NCBI RefSeq assembly: GCF_018982885.2
Contig: NZ_CP081848.1
Location: forward strand, 558,001-622,000
Source of the DNA: Polymorphobacter megasporae
GTDB lineage: Bacteria; Pseudomonadota; Alphaproteobacteria; Sphingomonadales; Sphingomonadaceae
Direction of reading: 5' to 3'
Length of the DNA: 64,000 bases
This document shows positions 26,308 through 35,717 of this stretch, in pieces (positions within the stretch are counted from its first letter, which is position 1; each line of letters begins with the position of its first letter). The notes beneath the pieces are model-generated. The model saw only the letters and a list, made by a program, of their open reading frames with translations. It searched no databases and was not told the origin of the DNA. The translations under genes and the position numbers were made by a program.

Positions 26308-26736
26308 TCAGAGGTTGCCGTAGTAGTCTGTCAGCGCTCCATGCGATATCGGACGACAGCCGCGCTCACCATCGGGAAGACCAATGCGGGCCTCGATCCA
26401 GGGCTGCTCGTTATGCGTCAGGGCGCTGAGCCAAGTGGCCGATTTATCACCGTAGGTCGCCAGAACGCCATCGACGGTCTCTCTATCGTCCTTCGAGAGA
26501 CGCTCGAGCCGACCAGTCGGCTCGGAAGCGATGATGAATTCACCGCGATGAGCCTGGAAGAGGTCTGGCACCACCGGGCCGTTGGCCCACGCCTCTATTC
26601 GGTTGGCGAACAAAGGCCGCTCGTCCCAAACCAGTGACCACGCCTGCGAATAGTAAACGAGCTTTTGCAGCTTCATCGACGTGATCGGCCCGGTCTGAGA
26701 CAGGATGTATGCCGACACGTCGAACAGGTCCGCCAC
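26308..26736 (-). CDS. Panacea-domain (DUF4065 / SocA-like) antitoxin
   Basis: A 142-residue protein made almost entirely of a Panacea domain: ADLFDVSAYILSQTGPIT, SMKLQKLVYYSQAWSLVW, then RIEAWANGPVVPDLFQAH, and near the end LSALTHNEQPWIEAR followed by PISHGALTDYYGN. This domain, also called SocA/GepA-like, acts as a general antitoxin for many unrelated toxins and lies next to them. The GTG at 26736 is chosen because GGGGAG lies seven bases upstream and the domain begins at once; the open frame extends to 26859 but that part looks non-coding. It is the first gene of a two-gene unit with the candidate toxin. Confidence 0.85.
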   Translation of the reverse strand: MADLFDVSAYILSQTGPITSMKLQKLVYYSQAWSLVWDERPLFANRIEAWANGPVVPDLFQAHRGEFIIASEPTGRLERLSKDDRETVDGVLATYGDKSATWLSALTHNEQPWIEARIGLPDGERGCRPISHGALTDYYGNL

Positions 26737-27450
26737 TCGTCGCTCCCCCTTCGGATGCAAATCTCGATCACTCGGTAGCGCTGTGCCCTCCCGTCGTCCA
26801 GCCCGGCTCGTCATCCAGCGACGGGTCAGAGCGTATATCAGTATCGTAAGCGCCTTCATCGTTTTCCTCTCGTTCTTTTTGATTTCGCATTTCTCCGATC
26901 AGCGTCCGACTGCCTTCAGGAACGCTTGTGACCGTGGAACCCCCCGACATCACGGCAGGCACCGTGAATCCGGCTCCGGATCCAATAGCCGGGTGGCCTT
27001 CGGCTCAGTCGGCATCGCAAATCGCAGCCGGACATTCCGCTTTCGAAAGATGGATCATCTTCAGCCGACGGTGATCCTCCGACGATCGCAACCGGATCCG
27101 GCGCCTGATACTCGGCGACTTCCATGCGACGGGCAGCATGACCGAATGTAATGCGAGCCGGGATCGCACAGCGCGGGGCGACGGGATCAGATACGCCGGG
27201 TCACGCCCGGCCAGTCGGGATGCGCTTCAACCTGCGAAACCGAAAAGACGATAGACCGGAGAGGACCTGTAGATTGCGCAGGTTGCCGGGTTTACCTCGC
27301 CCTGTTTGCGGTCGATGCGATCGGCTAGAACCGAGCCGTCGCGCGAAGGCTCGTCGCTCAGCGCGCCACCTGCCAACCGCTGAAAACGACGACGCGCATT
27401 GTTTGCACGCAATGCCTCGCGTCGGGGAATTCCCGACCTATGTTAGCGAT
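26737..27450. other. Stretch without a sure gene
   Basis: Short frames on both strands (for example minus 26916-27125 and plus 26705-27151) have no domain, and the plus frame leading into the gene at 27451 lacks coding character. It contains the promoters of the two divergent units on either side. It is probably degraded DNA. Confidence 0.4.
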
Positions 27451-28308
27451 ATGGCCGATCCACGCACCCTGATAGCCGGATACGTTCACGACCTCATCGG
27501 CTCGAAGTCCGATACGCCAGGGTTCGTCCGCGTGGCGGCCGAGCCGGGCCTCGTACCCTATGGCGGTGCGGCGTGGACGGTGCATGGCGACTTCACCGCT
27601 ATGATGATCGGTGGGGTCGTCGCCCTGTTGACGCAGATGCTGCATCCGGTGGCGGCGGCTGGTGTCTGGGACCATAGCAATTTCCGCCGGGACCTGATCG
27701 GTCGGCTCAAACGGACGGCCCAGTTCATCGCGGGGACGACCTATGGTTCGCATACCACCGCCGGAATGATGATCGATCGGGTCCGGCGCATCCACGACCA
27801 TGTGGGCGGCACGCTGACCGACGGCACGCCCTATTCCGCGAACGATCCGGCCGTCCTGACATGGGTTCATGTCGCCGGCGCGGACGCCTTCCTACGCGCG
27901 TACATCCGATATCGCGATCCGGCGATGCCGGGCGCGGCGCAGGATCGCTATTTCGCCGAAACCGCCGCCGTTGCCCGGGCCTTGGGCGCTACCGATGTGC
28001 CGCTCGATCGCCGCGGAGTCGCAGCCTATTTCCAGGCCGTCCGCCCACAGCTCGAGGCGACCGCTCGCAGTCGCGAGATCGCCCGCATTCTCCTCACCGC
28101 CCCGACCCCGATCCCGAGCACCGCGCCGGCGACGCGCTTGATGATGGAGGCGGGGATCGACCTGCTACAGCCCTGGGCGGCGGCGATGCACAACCTACAG
28201 ATACCGTTTCATCGACGGCCGCTCGTTCGCGTGGGCGCGCGAGGGGTCGGTGCGATCTTGCGATGGTCCTTGAATCACGAGCGGCGTCATCGACCGATGA
28301 TGACCTGA
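27451..28308 (+). CDS. MpaB-like oxygenase (DUF2236 family)
   Basis: A 285-residue protein of the DUF2236 / oxygenase MpaB family. Members are related to rubber oxygenase and the fungal oxygenase MpaB and use a buried histidine-ligated heme. The family pattern is present: GGAAWTVHGDFTAMMIGG and LTQMLHPVAAAGVWDHSN, then GRLKRTAQFIAGTTYG, IHDHVGGTLTDGTPYSA, TWVHVAGADAFLRAY, and in the C-terminal half DRRGVAAYFQAVRPQLEATA. The ATG at 27451 is chosen over the longer open frame from 27151, because the similarity starts at MADPRTLIAGYVHD. It is monocistronic. The substrate is unknown. Confidence 0.85.
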   Translation: MADPRTLIAGYVHDLIGSKSDTPGFVRVAAEPGLVPYGGAAWTVHGDFTAMMIGGVVALLTQMLHPVAAAGVWDHSNFRRDLIGRLKRTAQFIAGTTYGSHTTAGMMIDRVRRIHDHVGGTLTDGTPYSANDPAVLTWVHVAGADAFLRAYIRYRDPAMPGAAQDRYFAETAAVARALGATDVPLDRRGVAAYFQAVRPQLEATARSREIARILLTAPTPIPSTAPATRLMMEAGIDLLQPWAAAMHNLQIPFHRRPLVRVGARGVGAILRWSLNHERRHRPMMT

Positions 28309-29179
28309 TTACTCGTTGAACCCGTCGTCCACAATCGGTCGGAGCAGGAAGCAACCGCGACCAATGCGGATCGGCCCCGACGTGCATGACTATAGGATTG
28401 GGGAGAAGAACAGGAGGGATTAAATCTGAAATCGCCTATTTTCGCGACGACAACACGACCATCATATCCCCGTTTTCCAATCGCCTTTTCCAAACAAGAA
28501 GGCCAACCTGCCTGCACATTCTGCATGAAGTGAGGGGTCAGCCACGGGTCGAGATGCCGTCCAGCGTTAGGAACGGACCACCGCTGTTAACGACGTTTTC
28601 ATACGGAATGAACCAGCTTTTCCACAAGAATCAAAGATGCCCGATTGTTAGGTGCGATCATCCAGACAGTACGTTGTCGACCCTCACTGCTGTTATACCA
28701 CTTTAGGGCAGCAATCGCTGCTTCATAGGCGAAAACGCGCCCTTGGGATCTTGAAGTAAAACTATTACCGCTTCACCCATCCCATTGAAGTCTCTTCCCA
28801 AAACTCAATGAAAATCAGCGATGCCAGTCTGACTTAAAAAGCGGTTTGTCGCCCGTTCGACAACGGCAAACATTCCAAATTTGAACTGACTATTGCCCGG
28901 TGTAGTGTAAAAGCCTATTTCAAGCATCCTGTACTGACATTGGCTGAACACCAGGAATTACGCGACCGTCGGGTCGAAGACCATCTCAATGTAGTCGTCG
29001 AAGTCCGAAATATTGTAGGGTGGAGTATAAGCCGATCGGTTTGTTGCATCCTGCATCATGCGTATCGGTATGACTGCACAAAGAAAAGATAGCTGGCTAG
29101 TCTCCCCTCGCTTCCTCCTTTTACCGGCAGAACCGAGTGGACCGTTTTCGTTCGTTCCGAACCGTCCGTCCCCAGGTGT
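28309..29179. other. Long AT-richer stretch with at most one tiny ORF
   Basis: About 870 bases between the MpaB gene and the end of the methyltransferase gene. Base composition is clearly lower in GC than the neighbours. On the minus strand a 33-codon frame (28958-29059, MMQDATNRSAYTPPYNISD...) lies downstream of the methyltransferase and reads like protein, but has no clear ribosome site. The plus frame at 28386-28706 has no coding character. No RNA gene was recognised. Confidence 0.4.
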
Positions 29180-30589
29180 TTAGGGGCGACGGAGTACGAT
29201 CACGTGATCGACCGCAATGTTGGCTTCGTTGTTCCGCTTGTACGACATGTACCGGTTGATGATCGGGTACCATAGGTGATCCGCGATCTTAAGCTTGTCT
29301 GCTGCGAGATCCTTGATCAGCTCGAGCATCGACACTGGCATACCGCAGAAGCGGACATCGCCAGCCACTACGACTATGGCGCCGTTCCCGGCGACGATCT
29401 CGCTCATTCCGACCAACGCTCGGAACATGCCGTCGCAGTAATGGCGGAAAGCGCGCTGTCGTGCAGGTGCGGCGCTCGGAAAGCGTCCTATCCAGCGGTC
29501 CGCCACGGCCGCGGCCTGAGGGTCTTCAACCGGAAAATGACGCAAACCGACGCGATCCCTGCCGATGTAACGGGTCATTACGTCCAGCCGCTGCTCACGC
29601 CGCTCGGTCAATCCGAGCCAGTACATCTCTAGCGTATGCCTACGATAGTAGTCGACGGCCGTCAGATAAGGTGGCGAGGTGATGATCGCATCGACCGCTC
29701 CGATGGTGGTCCGGTCGAGATGCCGCGCGTCGGCTTCCCTAACGACGCAACGCGCTTCCGGGTCCCGCACCTGCGCGAAGGCGACCGTCGCGGCGACGGT
29801 CTTCGCGGTCGCCCGCTTCATGAGCAGCCATGGATCAATCGTCCTGCCCTTGGCTTCGCGCGCGAGCATGTGACTGGTCACCTCGAGCCCTGAGACCGGG
29901 ACCGGGTCTGCATTCGACGAATTTCGAATGATCGAGGCGAAGCAAAGGGTCAGTATTCTGCGCGAGTGTTCGTCCTGAATGTCGGCCACGCGACGACGAA
30001 GGGTCGCGAGCTGCAGAACGACGCGATTTCTGAACCAGTGGCCGATGCGGGGCAGTTCTGGGATGAAGGCCGCAATTTCGGGGCGGAGCCCATCCAGGAT
30101 CTCGCTACCGATATCGAGATCGAATGGGCCGAACCGATCGAGATCGTCCCGGCGTTGCTCTTCGCACCATTCAACGAAAACTGCGACAGTCGCGTCGAGC
30201 GAAGTCCGATTGACACCGACGGTCTTTGCGCGCGCGATGAGGATGGCCAGGGGATCGACGTCGGTTCCGACCGAGTTTCTACCCAACGACGCTGCTTCGA
30301 CGAGCAGGGTGCCGCTTCCGCAGAAGGGATCGAGGATGGTCTCACCGGACGAACTGAACAGTTCGATCAGACGTCTGGCGATCGGAGGATGAAACTTTGC
30401 GGGGTATCGGAAGACGTTGTGATTCTTGCGATCCGCGTCGGGTTCGAATTCCAGAAGCGTGCCGACGGCATACCGATCGCGGATGTGACCAACCCTGCCG
30501 GCCGACGTCGTTTCGGCCCGACTGGCGATTTGTTCGCCGCCGGGCGGCGATAGCGCCTGCACGTCGTTCTCCTCGATAGGATGGGCCAT
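29180..30589 (-). CDS. DNA amino-methyltransferase (N4-cytosine or N6-adenine type)
   Basis: A 469-residue DNA methyltransferase. The SAM-binding motif I lies at about residues 87-94 (LDPFCGSGTLLVEA), followed by VGTDVDPLAILIARAK. The catalytic motif IV TSPPY is at about 304-308 (VDAIITSPPYLTAVDYY). The 190 residues between them are helical and could carry target recognition. RYPAKFHPPIARRLIELF before motif I is a hallmark of this subgroup. The ATG at 30589 is preferred; 43 upstream codons are open but not family-like. No obvious endonuclease is adjacent, so it is either an orphan modification enzyme or part of the surrounding defence-like block. The specificity is unknown. Confidence 0.88.
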   Translation of the reverse strand: MAHPIEENDVQALSPPGGEQIASRAETTSAGRVGHIRDRYAVGTLLEFEPDADRKNHNVFRYPAKFHPPIARRLIELFSSSGETILDPFCGSGTLLVEAASLGRNSVGTDVDPLAILIARAKTVGVNRTSLDATVAVFVEWCEEQRRDDLDRFGPFDLDIGSEILDGLRPEIAAFIPELPRIGHWFRNRVVLQLATLRRRVADIQDEHSRRILTLCFASIIRNSSNADPVPVSGLEVTSHMLAREAKGRTIDPWLLMKRATAKTVAATVAFAQVRDPEARCVVREADARHLDRTTIGAVDAIITSPPYLTAVDYYRRHTLEMYWLGLTERREQRLDVMTRYIGRDRVGLRHFPVEDPQAAAVADRWIGRFPSAAPARQRAFRHYCDGMFRALVGMSEIVAGNGAIVVVAGDVRFCGMPVSMLELIKDLAADKLKIADHLWYPIINRYMSYKRNNEANIAVDHVIVLRRP

Positions 30590-30978
30590 AATTCTATGTC
30601 CTTTGAATTGAGATCGCAACAGCGGCGTTCGCCGGTTGGCCTTGGTGGCTCTAATCGCGGCCGAGCTGGCACGGAATTCGATCGCTTTGGCGGTTCGGCC
30701 CGGCACGACCTTCCGCATCGGCGCCGAGCGCGGCTGACGTGTGCACGCAACGAAGCCAGCATCTCGGCTTGCAGGCCGTTGGTTTCATCACAAGTTGCAT
30801 CGGCAGATCGCGTCCCACGGCAGCGGCCGCTCGGCCTTCTTGCGGCCGCAGGAGACAAGAAGGCCGATGAAGTGGGAAGCTTCGGCTTCGGGACGTGGTC
30901 CAGTCTGCAACCGCGACCGAGGGGATAGGCACCATTGTGCGGGGGTCTTCGGTGAACGTCCCATCGTGCCATGGGCGC

Positions 30979-31056
30979 GCTATCCGCGTCGCGCGTCAGG
31001 GCGGGGGGTTGAGCCAGAAGCAGCTGACGGAACCTGCAGGAATTAAAAGCAAATAG
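30979..31056 (+). pseudogene. Remnant of an XRE-type helix-turn-helix
   Basis: A short plus-strand frame reads AIRVARQGGGLSQKQLTEPA and then GIKSK before a stop. It keeps the first two helices of an XRE (Cro/CI) DNA-binding domain (LSQKQL...AGI) but nothing more. Controller proteins of this type often sit beside DNA methyltransferases, and here the methyltransferase is 390 bases away and divergent. The rest of 30590-31117 has no sure gene. Confidence 0.45.
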
Positions 31057-31117
31057 GCCGGATGCTACTGGCTACAGTAGATTGCAGGCGTGGGCTTCGA
31101 ACCGTTGCGCCACCACA

Positions 31118-32176
31118 TCAACTCGGCTCCTGCACGTCTCCGTCGACATTCACCCCACGTTTCCCGTTCGCCAGCTTCAGGTAGAGCCATCCCTCGGACC
31201 AATCGGGCAGATCGGTTATAATCGCTTCGCGGGGTACGAAGGGGAAGTCGATGACGTCCCTCATTCGGCGCCCGATCAGCGTGCTAATCACGGTCTCGGG
31301 AAAGCAGGCGCCCTTCAAAGTGAACACGTCCGCCTCCAAGCGCCATCCGTCCCGGCGATTTTCGACATCGCCGACCAGCGTGCCGTTCTCCCAGTAGAGG
31401 GCGGCGGACAGGTCCCAGCCGGCGTCGCCGCCGAAGTAAAACTCCATAACGCGCCGATCGCGCATTTCGGCGAAGACCTCGGCTCGACTGAAGCCCGAGG
31501 CGTCGAGGATGAGCAACGCAGCCTCGTCGATCCAGTACGAGACGCCTGCGGCTTCGGCAGACGCGAACTCCCGTTCGCGAAGCAGATGAACGTCAACCAT
31601 AGCGGCTAAGTCCGTCTCGAAATCGGCTAGGTTACGACTGCGTATCCGGTCGACGCCGAGCTGCAGATCGTAGCCTAAGGTTCTGACATCGGCGATGATG
31701 GAAAAGTCGTCGTCGCCGACCGTTTTCAATCCGATCGCAAGGAGGCGGATGTCTGAGCGCCCGTTCGATGCCCGCGAGAGCAGCTTCTCCGCAAGTTTTC
31801 TGGCCGCTGCGGCGCGCTTCCGAACGGCGGGGCGGGCTCGATGAAAGGCGCCCAGCTCCGTCAGCAGTGCTTCGACCAGGGGATGCGTGCCATAGGCCTC
31901 GGAGTCGCCGGCTGGTATGTCGAAACGGAATTCGCAATCTCCGAATGCAGAAAGAGGCTTGGATTTGATCTGTCCGAAGTAGCTGAAATCCGGCTCCTCG
32001 CGCGAGACGGCTAGCGTAAGTGGACCGAACTTCTCAAGCAACGTGCCGCTGATCGCGTAATTGGCCGTTGCAGCGACCTCATCGAGGACGGCTGACCGCC
32101 GACAACTGGTGTTTGTCGGAGGCACCAAGTGCGGCCCTAGACTTCTATCGAGCTGTTCGTAGTTTCGAGTGATCAT
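31118..32176 (-). CDS. Unknown 352-residue protein next to the methyltransferase
   Basis: The codon pattern is clearly coding, with frequent G/C in third position. No signal peptide or membrane segment. Visible blocks are DVRTLGYDLQLGVDRIRSRN, an acidic ADFETDLAAMVDVHLLRERE, and a C-terminal beta-rich part (MEFYFGGDAGWDLSAALYWE, then GTLVGDVENRRDGWRL and DWSEGWLYLKLANGKRG). I recognise no family. It lies upstream of the methyltransferase on the same strand, separated by the XRE remnant. The start is the ATG at 32176. A role in restriction or phage sensing is only a guess from location. Confidence 0.65.
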   Translation of the reverse strand: MITRNYEQLDRSLGPHLVPPTNTSCRRSAVLDEVAATANYAISGTLLEKFGPLTLAVSREEPDFSYFGQIKSKPLSAFGDCEFRFDIPAGDSEAYGTHPLVEALLTELGAFHRARPAVRKRAAAARKLAEKLLSRASNGRSDIRLLAIGLKTVGDDDFSIIADVRTLGYDLQLGVDRIRSRNLADFETDLAAMVDVHLLREREFASAEAAGVSYWIDEAALLILDASGFSRAEVFAEMRDRRVMEFYFGGDAGWDLSAALYWENGTLVGDVENRRDGWRLEADVFTLKGACFPETVISTLIGRRMRDVIDFPFVPREAIITDLPDWSEGWLYLKLANGKRGVNVDGDVQEPS

Positions 32177-32211
32177 TCGGATTCTCGTCCTTGTTCGGGA
32201 GCCTATAGATC

Positions 32212-32526
32212 ATGCGGCTCCAACTTCGCATGGTTATGCTGATAGGCATCATGTGTGCGCCGAATCTGATGACGGCCACGAGCTGGCATCTAACGCAGCC
32301 ACCTCGACCATCGGCGTCTCATGTTGCCATTCGTTTCGCTTCGGTTTCGAACAATCCGGCACCTGCACCGCGCAACTTGACGTGGATGGAAGCGCCGATC
32401 GCGACACCGACCTCCGGCGACCGTGCGATACGCATGAGCCGTTCACCTGCGCGACAGCAACCTGCCTCGATGGCTATCGACGGCATTCCGTCCATCACGG
32501 CTAGACCTCGCCGCGGCTTCAGCTGA
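32212..32526 (+). CDS. Possible small exported protein
   Basis: A 104-residue frame divergent from the unknown protein, starting MRLQLRMVMLIGIMCAPNLM, which could serve as a signal peptide, followed by a Pro/Ser/Arg-rich part. No domain and no strong ribosome site were seen. It could be a chance frame in the promoter region of 31118-32176. Confidence 0.25.
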   Translation: MRLQLRMVMLIGIMCAPNLMTATSWHLTQPPRPSASHVAIRFASVSNNPAPAPRNLTWMEAPIATPTSGDRAIRMSRSPARQQPASMAIDGIPSITARPRRGFS

Positions 32527-32557
32527 AAGTACCTCGGTGCCGACCGGCTGCGCGATG

Positions 32558-32950
32558 TCAGCTATGCACGTCCCTCGCCGGTGGGCACCACAGGCCGCAA
32601 CCGGCGTCGACCTCCATGGTGTCGCCGACTTTCCAGACAACGATTATGCTCACCGGAGGCCCCATTGGATCGTCGTGCGCGAACCCGAGGACGATGTGAT
32701 CCGAGTCCATGACCGAAGCTGCTCCCATCAACGTCTCGCGCTTTGCGTCGTCCATCGCAAGGCAATCGAGGACTATGGGTTCGTCGTGCGTTCGGCTGCC
32801 GCAGCACTTTCCCTTCAGCAGGATTTCGAAGGCACCGACATCGCGCGAGATGTTTTCGGCGACGCCCGGATGACCGACTCTGTTCGAAATCCTGGCTCGG
32901 CGTGCTTCACGCGTCTCGCCGACTTGCCGATCGCCCTGGTGGAATTGCAT
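32558..32950 (-). CDS. Unknown 130-residue protein
   Basis: The third codon positions are strongly G/C on this strand, which supports coding. The chain reads GVAENISRDVGAFEILLKGK, then HDEPIVLDCLAMDDAKRETL, DSDHIVLGFAHDDPMG and VSIIVVWKVGDTMEVDAGCG, an alpha/beta protein with four cysteines. No family is recognised. An AAGGTAG sits shortly before the ATG at 32950. It lies downstream of the histidine kinase on the same strand, with a 190-base gap, so it might share its regulation. Confidence 0.5.
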   Translation of the reverse strand: MQFHQGDRQVGETREARRARISNRVGHPGVAENISRDVGAFEILLKGKCCGSRTHDEPIVLDCLAMDDAKRETLMGAASVMDSDHIVLGFAHDDPMGPPVSIIVVWKVGDTMEVDAGCGLWCPPARDVHS

Positions 32951-33140
32951 CGCTTTCTACCTTCTGTTCCGGATCATCGACGCTGCTCTGGAATTCATTT
33001 TCCTCACATCTCACGACCTCATCACGTTCCGGAAGCAGCGGACCCCCTGACGTTGGATCCAACGAAACTAACTTCTTTCTCCCTTCGCCTGAGCAACGGG
33101 TGCCACCCGGATGACCCAGCGTTCTCCGTCATCGGCTTCA

Positions 33141-33878
33141 TCATCGCGTGGCGCGGCCGACGGCCGTACCATCGAGACCGATCCAGAACTCGACTGCCGT
33201 ACCGACGGATGTTTCAGGATAATACAGCTCGCCGCCCAACGCCGCCACGAGCTGCTCGACTATCACCGAGCCCGCACCGCCTCCGGAAGCCGGCTCGGTT
33301 CGCCGGCTGCTCGCCGTCGAGCCATTGCCGTCGTCTGCCACCGACATGACGACGATGCGCCCATGGCACCTGCCCGTGACGGCGACAGTGCCACCGGCCG
33401 CGGTGAACGCGTGCTTCGAGGCGTTCGTGACGAGCTCGGCAACGATGGCGCAGATGGCCCAGCACGTCCTGGCATCGAGTTCGCATCGATCGACCGCATA
33501 GTCCAGAAGGACGTTTCTCTTGGCCAAACGTACTTCTGCTATCCGACGGCAGACCTCTTCCAGTTTCAGGCTCAATTCCCTCGGCCCTTCCATCAACGGC
33601 GGAAGAAGCAGCCTTTGGAGGTCGGCGACGGCGTCTACCCGTTCGAGCGCAGCTCTGACGAGTTGCTCGGCATCCTCGCCATAACGCGAGGAAAGAAGCG
33701 ATAGCAACGATCTCACCACGGTCAGGTCGTTGGCGATGCGGTGCGTCTGTTCCGCCAGCATCAGACGTTCGAACGATGGCGGACGATCCATCAGCCGGGA
33801 ACCGGCCGTGGGCCGCCACGCCATAGCGCGGCGAAGGGTTGCTTCGACATGTCTCATCCAAGTTCCGATCCATCGCAT
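33141..33878 (-). CDS. Sensorless histidine kinase (HisKA_2/HWE-like)
   Basis: A 245-residue cytosolic kinase. The phospho-acceptor box lies at about residues 40-66 (MLAEQTHRIANDLTVVRSLL, His46), of the HisKA_2 / HWE class common in alphaproteobacterial general-stress and light signalling. The ATPase domain has the N box (IVAELVTNASKHAF, Asn152), the DDGNG box (183) and GGGAGSVIVEQLVAALGG. No PAS, GAF or membrane sensor precedes it, so the signal must come from a partner. No response regulator is adjacent. The start may be the M at 33791 (MDRPPSFERLM) or 33878. It is divergent from the RecB-like nuclease gene, with about 120 bases between them. Confidence 0.82.
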   Translation of the reverse strand: MRWIGTWMRHVEATLRRAMAWRPTAGSRLMDRPPSFERLMLAEQTHRIANDLTVVRSLLSLLSSRYGEDAEQLVRAALERVDAVADLQRLLLPPLMEGPRELSLKLEEVCRRIAEVRLAKRNVLLDYAVDRCELDARTCWAICAIVAELVTNASKHAFTAAGGTVAVTGRCHGRIVVMSVADDGNGSTASSRRTEPASGGGAGSVIVEQLVAALGGELYYPETSVGTAVEFWIGLDGTAVGRATR

Positions 33879-33999
33879 CTGATAAAAAGAAGGTAATTCG
33901 ATCTATGGTACTTACAAGTACTGCTCTCGGCGATTACGTCGATCTCGTTGCCTGGATGTCCCGACGACGTGTCAGGATGCGTGCCACGAGGACCGAACG

Positions 34000-35487
34000 A
34001 TGAAAGCCGTCACCGCCGCCCAACTTTACGACCACGTGACCTGCCCCCGGCGGGTCGACCTCGACGCCCATGGTGATCATGCGACGCGTACCGAGATCAG
34101 CCCGTTCGTCCGGATGCTGTGGAGGCGCGGCGCTGCTCACGAGGCCGACGTCGTCGCGACCTTGCCGCCGGAGACGGTTCGACTGATCGGTCTCGGCGGC
34201 GAAGATCGTGCGGCGCGTACGGCGGATGCGATGATGTCCGGTGTTGACCTGATTCATGGTGGCAGGATCGCTGCCGACGATCTACTCGGCGACCCCGATC
34301 TGCTGGTTCGACGTGGCACCGGCTATGTGGCGGCGGACATCAAATCCGGCCGCGCCGAAGAAGACGGTGGTGACGAGCCCGAGTCTCGCGGGCGAGCCAA
34401 GGTCCACTACGCAGTTCAGATCGCGCTCTACACGGACGTCTTGGAGCGCCTCGGTCTCTCGGCGGGACGTCAGCCGGAAATCTGGGACGTGCGCGGAGAT
34501 CGAGTCCCCTACGACCTTGACGCGCCGCGGGGGCCGCGCACGCCATCCAGCCTTTGGGATCTGTATGCTAGTACCCGCGACTCGGTACGTACGATCCTAG
34601 CGTCCCCTCACTCTACCCGAGGCGCCCTGTCGGCGGCGTGCGGCCTTTGCCATTGGCGCGAGTTGTGCGTCATCGAACTGGAGGCGGCGGACGACCTTAC
34701 CCTCATTCCATCGTTGGGCCGAGCGGCACGCGACGGCATGGCGGACGTCATCCCCGGCGTAGCCGGCTTCGCCGCGATGGATCCCGAAACATTCGTCGTC
34801 GGCCGCAAGACCGTCTTTCCCGGTGTCGGACCGGACCGGCTGCGCCTCTACCATGCGCGTGCGACTTTGCTGGCCACGCCGGGAGCGACGGCCTACCTGC
34901 GTAATCCGATCGAGCTGCCAACGACGCGGGTCGAAATCTTCTTCGACATCGAGGCCGATCCCATGCGCGATCTGACCTATCTGCATGGCTTCGTCGAACG
35001 CGTCGACCGAGATGCGTCGACCGAACGGTTCACAGCGTTCTATGCGGAGTCGTCGACTGCGGACGCCGAACGAAGGGCCTTCGCCGCCGCGGTCGGGTAC
35101 ATGCTCGACCGTCCGGATGCGGCGATCTACTACTATTCGAAATACGAGCGCACGATGTACCGCAAGCTCCAGACCCGTTACCCGGATGTCTGCACGGTCG
35201 AGGTGGTCGAAGCGCTCTTCACGCCACCGCGGTCAATCGACCTGTATTGCGATGTCGTCATGAAGGCCACCGAGTGGCCGACGCGCAACCATTCGATCAA
35301 GACGCTCGCCAAGTCCTTAGGCTTCGCTTGGCGCGACACCGACCCGTCGGGTGCGGCGTCGATCGAATGGTATCACCGTTGGGTCGAGACTGGCGACGCC
35401 GCGATCCGGCAGAGGATCCTCGACTACAACGAGGACGACTGCCGCGCGACAGCCGTGCTTCTCGACGGCATACGGGCGCTACGTTGA
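34000..35487 (+). CDS. TM0106-family RecB-like nuclease
   Basis: A 495-residue protein combining a PD-(D/E)XK nuclease with an RNase H-like exonuclease. The first domain has LYDHVTCPRRVDLD (Cys15), then LGDPDLLVRR and GYVAADIKSGR, the D...(D/E)xK core at about residues 97-117, and a closing cysteine cluster CGLCHWRELC, which suggests an iron-sulfur cluster as in AddB/Cas4-type nucleases. From about residue 310 a DEDD-type domain follows (VEIFFDIEADPMRDLTYLHG, then IYYYSKYERTMYRKL and LDYNEDDCRATAVLL). This is the TM0106 / YprB-like layout. It is usually linked to helicases in repair or defence; here the nearest helicase is recD2 at the far left. Start ATG at 34000. Confidence 0.9.
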   Translation: MKAVTAAQLYDHVTCPRRVDLDAHGDHATRTEISPFVRMLWRRGAAHEADVVATLPPETVRLIGLGGEDRAARTADAMMSGVDLIHGGRIAADDLLGDPDLLVRRGTGYVAADIKSGRAEEDGGDEPESRGRAKVHYAVQIALYTDVLERLGLSAGRQPEIWDVRGDRVPYDLDAPRGPRTPSSLWDLYASTRDSVRTILASPHSTRGALSAACGLCHWRELCVIELEAADDLTLIPSLGRAARDGMADVIPGVAGFAAMDPETFVVGRKTVFPGVGPDRLRLYHARATLLATPGATAYLRNPIELPTTRVEIFFDIEADPMRDLTYLHGFVERVDRDASTERFTAFYAESSTADAERRAFAAAVGYMLDRPDAAIYYYSKYERTMYRKLQTRYPDVCTVEVVEALFTPPRSIDLYCDVVMKATEWPTRNHSIKTLAKSLGFAWRDTDPSGAASIEWYHRWVETGDAAIRQRILDYNEDDCRATAVLLDGIRALR

Positions 35488-35717
35488 ATGCCGATTACCG
35501 CGAACGCGGCCTGCAGACGGTGCCAAGCCCCATTATTGCTCGAAAAATGCCGGCAACAGATCAGGCGGCCGGATGCCTTCGTCGAATGTGTCGACGCTCA
35601 TCCGATAGGGACGATGGCGGGGCAGCTGGCGCGCGATCCTCACCGGTGCATATCAGTCCAATACTTGCGCGACGATCCTTTCGCCTCATCCTATCAACGA
35701 AGTCCTGGAGAGGAACC

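Noticed and set aside
29180-30589. Classical type II restriction-modification pair
   Set aside because: No neighbouring protein shows a recognisable endonuclease motif; the partner remains unknown.
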